Source: Atkinsonella hypoxylon (lineage: Eukaryota; Ascomycota; Sordariomycetes; Hypocreales; Clavicipitaceae). From it: 64,000 nt of DNA. The translations under genes were made by a program, and so were the position numbers. The notes beneath the pieces were generated by a model. The model made no database searches. It was not told the DNA's origin and saw only the letters and a program-made list of their open reading frames with translations. Within the stretch, counting starts at the first letter, position 1, and the number at the start of each line of letters is the position of its first letter. The stretch is from NCBI GenBank assembly GCA_000729835.1, contig JFHB01000160.1, positions 1 to 64,000 of the forward strand, written 5' to 3'. Shown here piece by piece: positions 60,161 through 64,000 of the stretch.

Positions 60161-62139
60161 TATTATTATTAAATTACGCTAGAAAGCTAGAACCCCTGCT
60201 TAGTCACTAATCCACCGTGGAAAAACCCTATAGCAGGGAGGAAAACCCTAGTGCTTCTATAATAAATGCTGCTGTAGGGCCTAAGTAGCTCTAGTAAGGT
60301 CTCTATTATAAACAGTAGGTGCTCTACCGCGCTAGGCTAACAGCTACAGCAGCGTTACTAAATGTATATATATACGCCTATATATATATTTAAGTAGTAA
60401 GGGAGAGAGAGAGAGAAGGGAGAGGAGAGGGGAAGTAAGGGGCCTTTAGCTCTACTGCGCTAGTAGCGCTTTAGTGCTGCCTAGTAGCTCTTACTGTTAC
60501 CTTACTTACTATTAGCTGCTATATAGTTGTATATATTATTAACTAGTTAGGTTAAGCAGAAGTAAGAACGCCTAAGCTAGTTGCAATCTAGTGCTAGTAA
60601 GCTTAATTTACTTACACCCCTAGAACTACTGCATTAAGCAGAAAGTAAGTTATAGCCTCTCTATAAGTAAGTTAAAGTATATATACTATAAGCCTCTAGG
60701 GTTATAGTTTAGTGCTATATTAGTCTCTACCTACCTATAGAGTATAGGTTAAGTTTAACCTTACTTACTAAAGTAAGCTAGCTATAACTATAAGTAAAGA
60801 GAGCTTCTCTAGGTTTATATTCCTTTTTTCTTCTTCTTCTTCTTTTAAGCTTTCTCTTTTATATATCTCTTCTAAATCCCTTTAGGCTAAGCCTTTAGTT
60901 AGTCTCTATATAGTAGCGCTATATAGCTATAAGCTAAATGCTTCTTTTTTTTATTAAATTTTTTACTAATTTTTTCTATATTATATAGAAATAGCTTTTT
61001 AACTCTACCTCTTTACTACTTCTATAAGTTCTTTACTTTATCCTTATTCTTTACTTATTTTAATTTAAGTTAAAGAATAATTTTTATTAAATTTTTTTTA
61101 AAAATTTTTAAAAATACCTAAAAATTTAGCTGCTTTAGCCTTTAGCGTAAGTACTCTACCTCTTTACTAGTACTTTTACTAACCTAGTTCTAGCTTAGTG
61201 CTATCTATAACTAACTATACTAGCTATATATTTCTTATACCTATAACCCTACTATTTAGTATTACTACTAATAGAGTAGGTTCTGCCCCTTCTCTATAAT
61301 AGTTCTAGCTTTAACCTAATATTATAGGTACTAGTAGTTTATATTTTAGCTGTATATTTTAACGTTATTATTGCGCTTCTATAAGTACCCTTAATTCTAG
61401 GTTAAGCTCTCTTTACTAATACTTTAGCAGCTAAAGTAGTCCTTAGTTTACTAAAATAAAATTTAAGTATTACTTAACTTTTAAGCTAGATTTACTAAAG
61501 GTAGTAAAAAAGTAGTAAGGTCTCTCTTTAGTTCTAGGTATAACTTATTACTAACTTTAGTAGGTTCTAGCTTATAAATATAAGGCTGTTTAGAAAGCAG
61601 CTAAGTGTACTATTAGTAATCCTTTAGCCCCTTTAGCTCTATTCTACGCCCTTACTGCTGCTACTTTAGCTCTATACTAGCACTATAATATAATAGAAGT
61701 AGGGAAGAGAATTGCTAACGCCCTTAAGGGTATTCTATAGAAGCTATAGCGCTAAACTATTATTATAGTAGGCTTAGCTTAAGCCCTAAAGCGTAAAGTA
61801 ACTAACTAAAGAGAACTAGCAGCTAAATAAGCCCCTTTAGGTTCTACTCTAGAGATAGTATAAAAATAGTTATACTATAAGATAAATAAAACTATACTCT
61901 TACTGTATATCTATCCTAATTCTATACTATATCTATATATATTCTGCTTTATAATATATCTTAGCTTATATATAGGTTACACTTAAGGCTATTCTTTAGG
62001 TTAGTCTACTAGTAGAGTAGTAGCTTAGTGCTCTCTATTTAGTCCCTAAAGTGTAGTTTATCCCTTTTCTCTCTATCTCTTTAAAGCTATTCTACTAGGT
62101 AGAATTGCAAGAGTTAGCCTATATTAAGGACCTATCTAA
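60161..62139 (-). other. LINE-B 3' region, no gene recognised
   Basis: Counterpart of 5390-7355. Contains GA-rich and TA-rich simple tracts (about 60370-60440) and the A/T-only stretch near 61080-61110. No domain recognised on either strand. Confidence 0.6.
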
Positions 62140-64000
62140 CTAGTGCAGCTGCTAGCTCTAGAGCGTTAAGGGCTGCCCTAATATCTTTAGGGTTCCTTAG
62201 TAGAGGTAAAGTGCTACTATTTAGTTTAAGGTAGTTATATAGTAGGTATATAATAATTAAATAATAGATATTCTTATTGCTGCTCTTACAGCAGTATAGA
62301 GGCATTAGTACATTAAGTATATTATAACTATATAAAAAGAGGTTTAAGCCTATCTTCTTAGTGTATAATTAGGTAAGAACAGCTAACTTATACTTAATTA
62401 GGTTTTAGTGCAGCTTAAGGGCCTTTTTTGTAGTCTTAAAGTTAAAGGGGTCTTCTACTAGAACTAGCCTACAGCAGCTATATACTACTTCTATTTATTC
62501 TACTAGCTATCTTTTCTTTTATTCTATCTTTAGTTCTAGTTTAGTAAATAGGTTTTCTCTTTAGCCTAAAGCGTTACTACTTAGGGCTTAAAAGGTATAT
62601 CTCTACCTATATAGCCTTAAGCGTTAAAGCTAGGTAGCTACTAGAGTATATACTTAGTGTATTTAGTTTACTATACTATTCTATTTAATTCTTTCCCTAA
62701 ATTTATAGGCTTTATAGTTTAGGTAGAGGTCTAAAGGGAGAATTACTACCTTTATCTTAGCTAGAGCCTATAGGGTAGCCTTATAGGCTTTAAGAACTCT
62801 ATATAGATAAATAAGCTGTTCTTTAATAAGAGCTTTAGCTATACTATATAGTTTCCTCTTACTTTAGGTTAAAGTATAGTATATACTTACTCTATAGGTA
62901 ACTATATTCTAGATAACTTATATATATATTAGTTAGGCTTCCCTAAACTAGTATCTTTATATTAAGGCTACTAGTGCAGTAAGAGTAAGCTACTGCTGCT
63001 TTAGCTTTACCTTAACCTTAGCTAAATAGGCTTTCTATTGTAGTTTTTTAGAGATTTATACGCTAAGGAACCTTACTAACTATATAGGCTAAATTATTAT
63101 AGTACTAAGCTAAACTAGTGTTATATTTACTTTATAGCCTTTAATAAAGTATAAAAGCTTACTCTTTACTAGGTTAAATTAGAGGCTAAACTCTCTTAAC
63201 TACTCCTTATAGATTGCTTAAGTACACTTAAGCTGCCTTTAGGTCTTTACTATACTTCTTCTATATATAATAATATTAGTATTATTAAAGAACTCTAGTA
63301 TAATAGTAGTATTTACTTCTTTAAGTTTTTTATATAGAGGTGCAATATATAGTAAGAAAAGAATAGAGAAGATAGAGAATCTCTATAGTACCTCTATAGA
63401 TATAGCTAGCTTCTTTATTATTTCTTTAGTAAAGTAAAGGTATATTAACCTTAAGGTAGTAAAGCTATAGACCTAGGCTGCTATTTAGTTTAGAAGTTCT
63501 ACTTAAACTAATATATAGACTAGTTTAGTGTAGCTAACTATATTAAAGGCTATAGAGATATCTAGCTATAATAGTAAGGTAGTTCTACTATAGTGCTAAA
63601 CTGTATAAATAACCTCTATAAGTGTGCTAAGAGCTACTTTAGTAAACCTATTTACTCTATTGCCTATCTAGAGCTCTAGTAGAAGCAACCCCTCCTTAGT
63701 AGTATAGATAAGCTACTACACTATTGCTGCTTCTAGTACTTTCTCTATAACGTTAAGTAAAGAGATAGGTCTTTACTCTTCTGCCTTTTAGAGGTCTTCT
63801 AGAAGCTTTCTAGGCTTCTTAAGTACTATAACTCTTACTTTTTAGAAGAGAGCTAGGTAGTAGCTAAGCTAGCAGTTAGCATTAAGTAAGTATATTAAGA
63901 CCTTCCTTATAGGCAGCCTATAGGCTTTTAGGAAGCTAGCTAGTAGCTTATTGTCTTCTAGTGCCTTTTAGCTTACTATATTGTGTAGTATATCCTTTAT
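62140..64000 (-). pseudogene. LINE-B ORF2: reverse transcriptase and C-terminal part, broken, partial
   Basis: On the minus strand from about 63850: VRVIVLKKPRKLLEDL, then RPISLLNVIEKVLEAAI (about 63730-63780), LLQLDISIAFNIVSYTKLV-like (expected LDIKGAFDTV) and SILFLLYIAPLYKKL. The catalytic box FFNNTN is at 63278-63292 (expected FxDDT, both Asp changed to Asn). The Cys-rich C-terminal tail (NIYYLIIIYLLYNYL, then LRNPKDIRAALNALEL) lies at about 62140-62310. This order is that of fungal Tad/CgT1 LINE ORF2. The endonuclease would lie upstream, outside the window. Stops are TAG/TAA. Confidence 0.85.

Larger units (their letters stand above)
60161..64000 (-). mobile_element. LINE-B: Tad-type LINE, minus strand, runs off the window
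   Basis: The 3' terminus at about 60161 (TAATAATAATA on the minus strand) is the same as that of LINE-A. It is followed inward by the same GTGCTTCTATAATAAATGCT (plus-strand) neighbourhood and a long 3' region. Unlike LINE-A it keeps the RT domain and extends past 64000, so 5' completeness and the target duplication cannot be judged. Confidence 0.88.

Overview
The window reads as one heterochromatic retrotransposon nest from a filamentous ascomycete (Pezizomycotina-type fungus). I see no host protein gene, tRNA, rRNA or CRISPR array. Four things point to this. Nearly all DNA can be assigned to Ty1/copia, Ty3/gypsy or Tad-type LINE copies. The sequence is extremely AT-rich and dominated by TA, with CAG/CAA/TGG codons turned into TAG/TAA and GAT/GAC into AAT/AAC, as repeat-induced point mutation (RIP, CpA to TpA) does. 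LTR, target-site duplication (TSD), primer-site and polypurine signals of retrotransposons are readable. A short TTAGGG array also occurs. I use local names: X (copia, 315-bp LTR), E (copia, ~695-bp LTR), N (copia, 526-bp LTR), P/Q (one gypsy family, ~490-bp LTR), R (a second gypsy), S (old copia remnant), LINE-A/B.

Left half (1-28719): a minus-strand copia element X2 is the shell. It runs from its 5' LTR at 28405-28719 to beyond the left edge of the window. It is interrupted by (i) X1, a plus-strand copy of its own family with a 1.37-kb internal deletion (4-4943, TSD ATAAC); (ii) LINE-A, a 5'-truncated LINE (5219-7355, 13-bp TSD); and (iii) E-C, a minus-strand copia (7545-23250, TSD ATATT). 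E-C is itself split by E-B, a plus-strand copy of the same family (11389-19253, TSD CTAAC).

Centre (28720-31282): a decayed copia RT/RNase H remnant S (28725-29215), then the 5' part of gypsy R (LTR/leader, gag, protease).

Right half (31283-64000): a minus-strand gypsy Q sits in R and is interrupted by E-A (copia, 31405-39086, TSD ACTAT), N (minus-strand copia, 39877-46056, TSD TAAGC), P (a full plus-strand gypsy of Q's own family, 47741-59490, TSD AACTAG) and LINE-B (from 60161, minus strand, continuing past the right edge). Removing these insertions joins Q's pieces in register.

No element looks able to make its proteins. Gag-Pol frames survive almost free of frameshifts, but stops replace Gln and Trp codons, RT catalytic Asp pairs are changed and zinc-knuckle ligands are lost. 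The most informative signal is in how the mutations are distributed: they thin out at the outer edges of each element and also around the internal deletion junction of X1.
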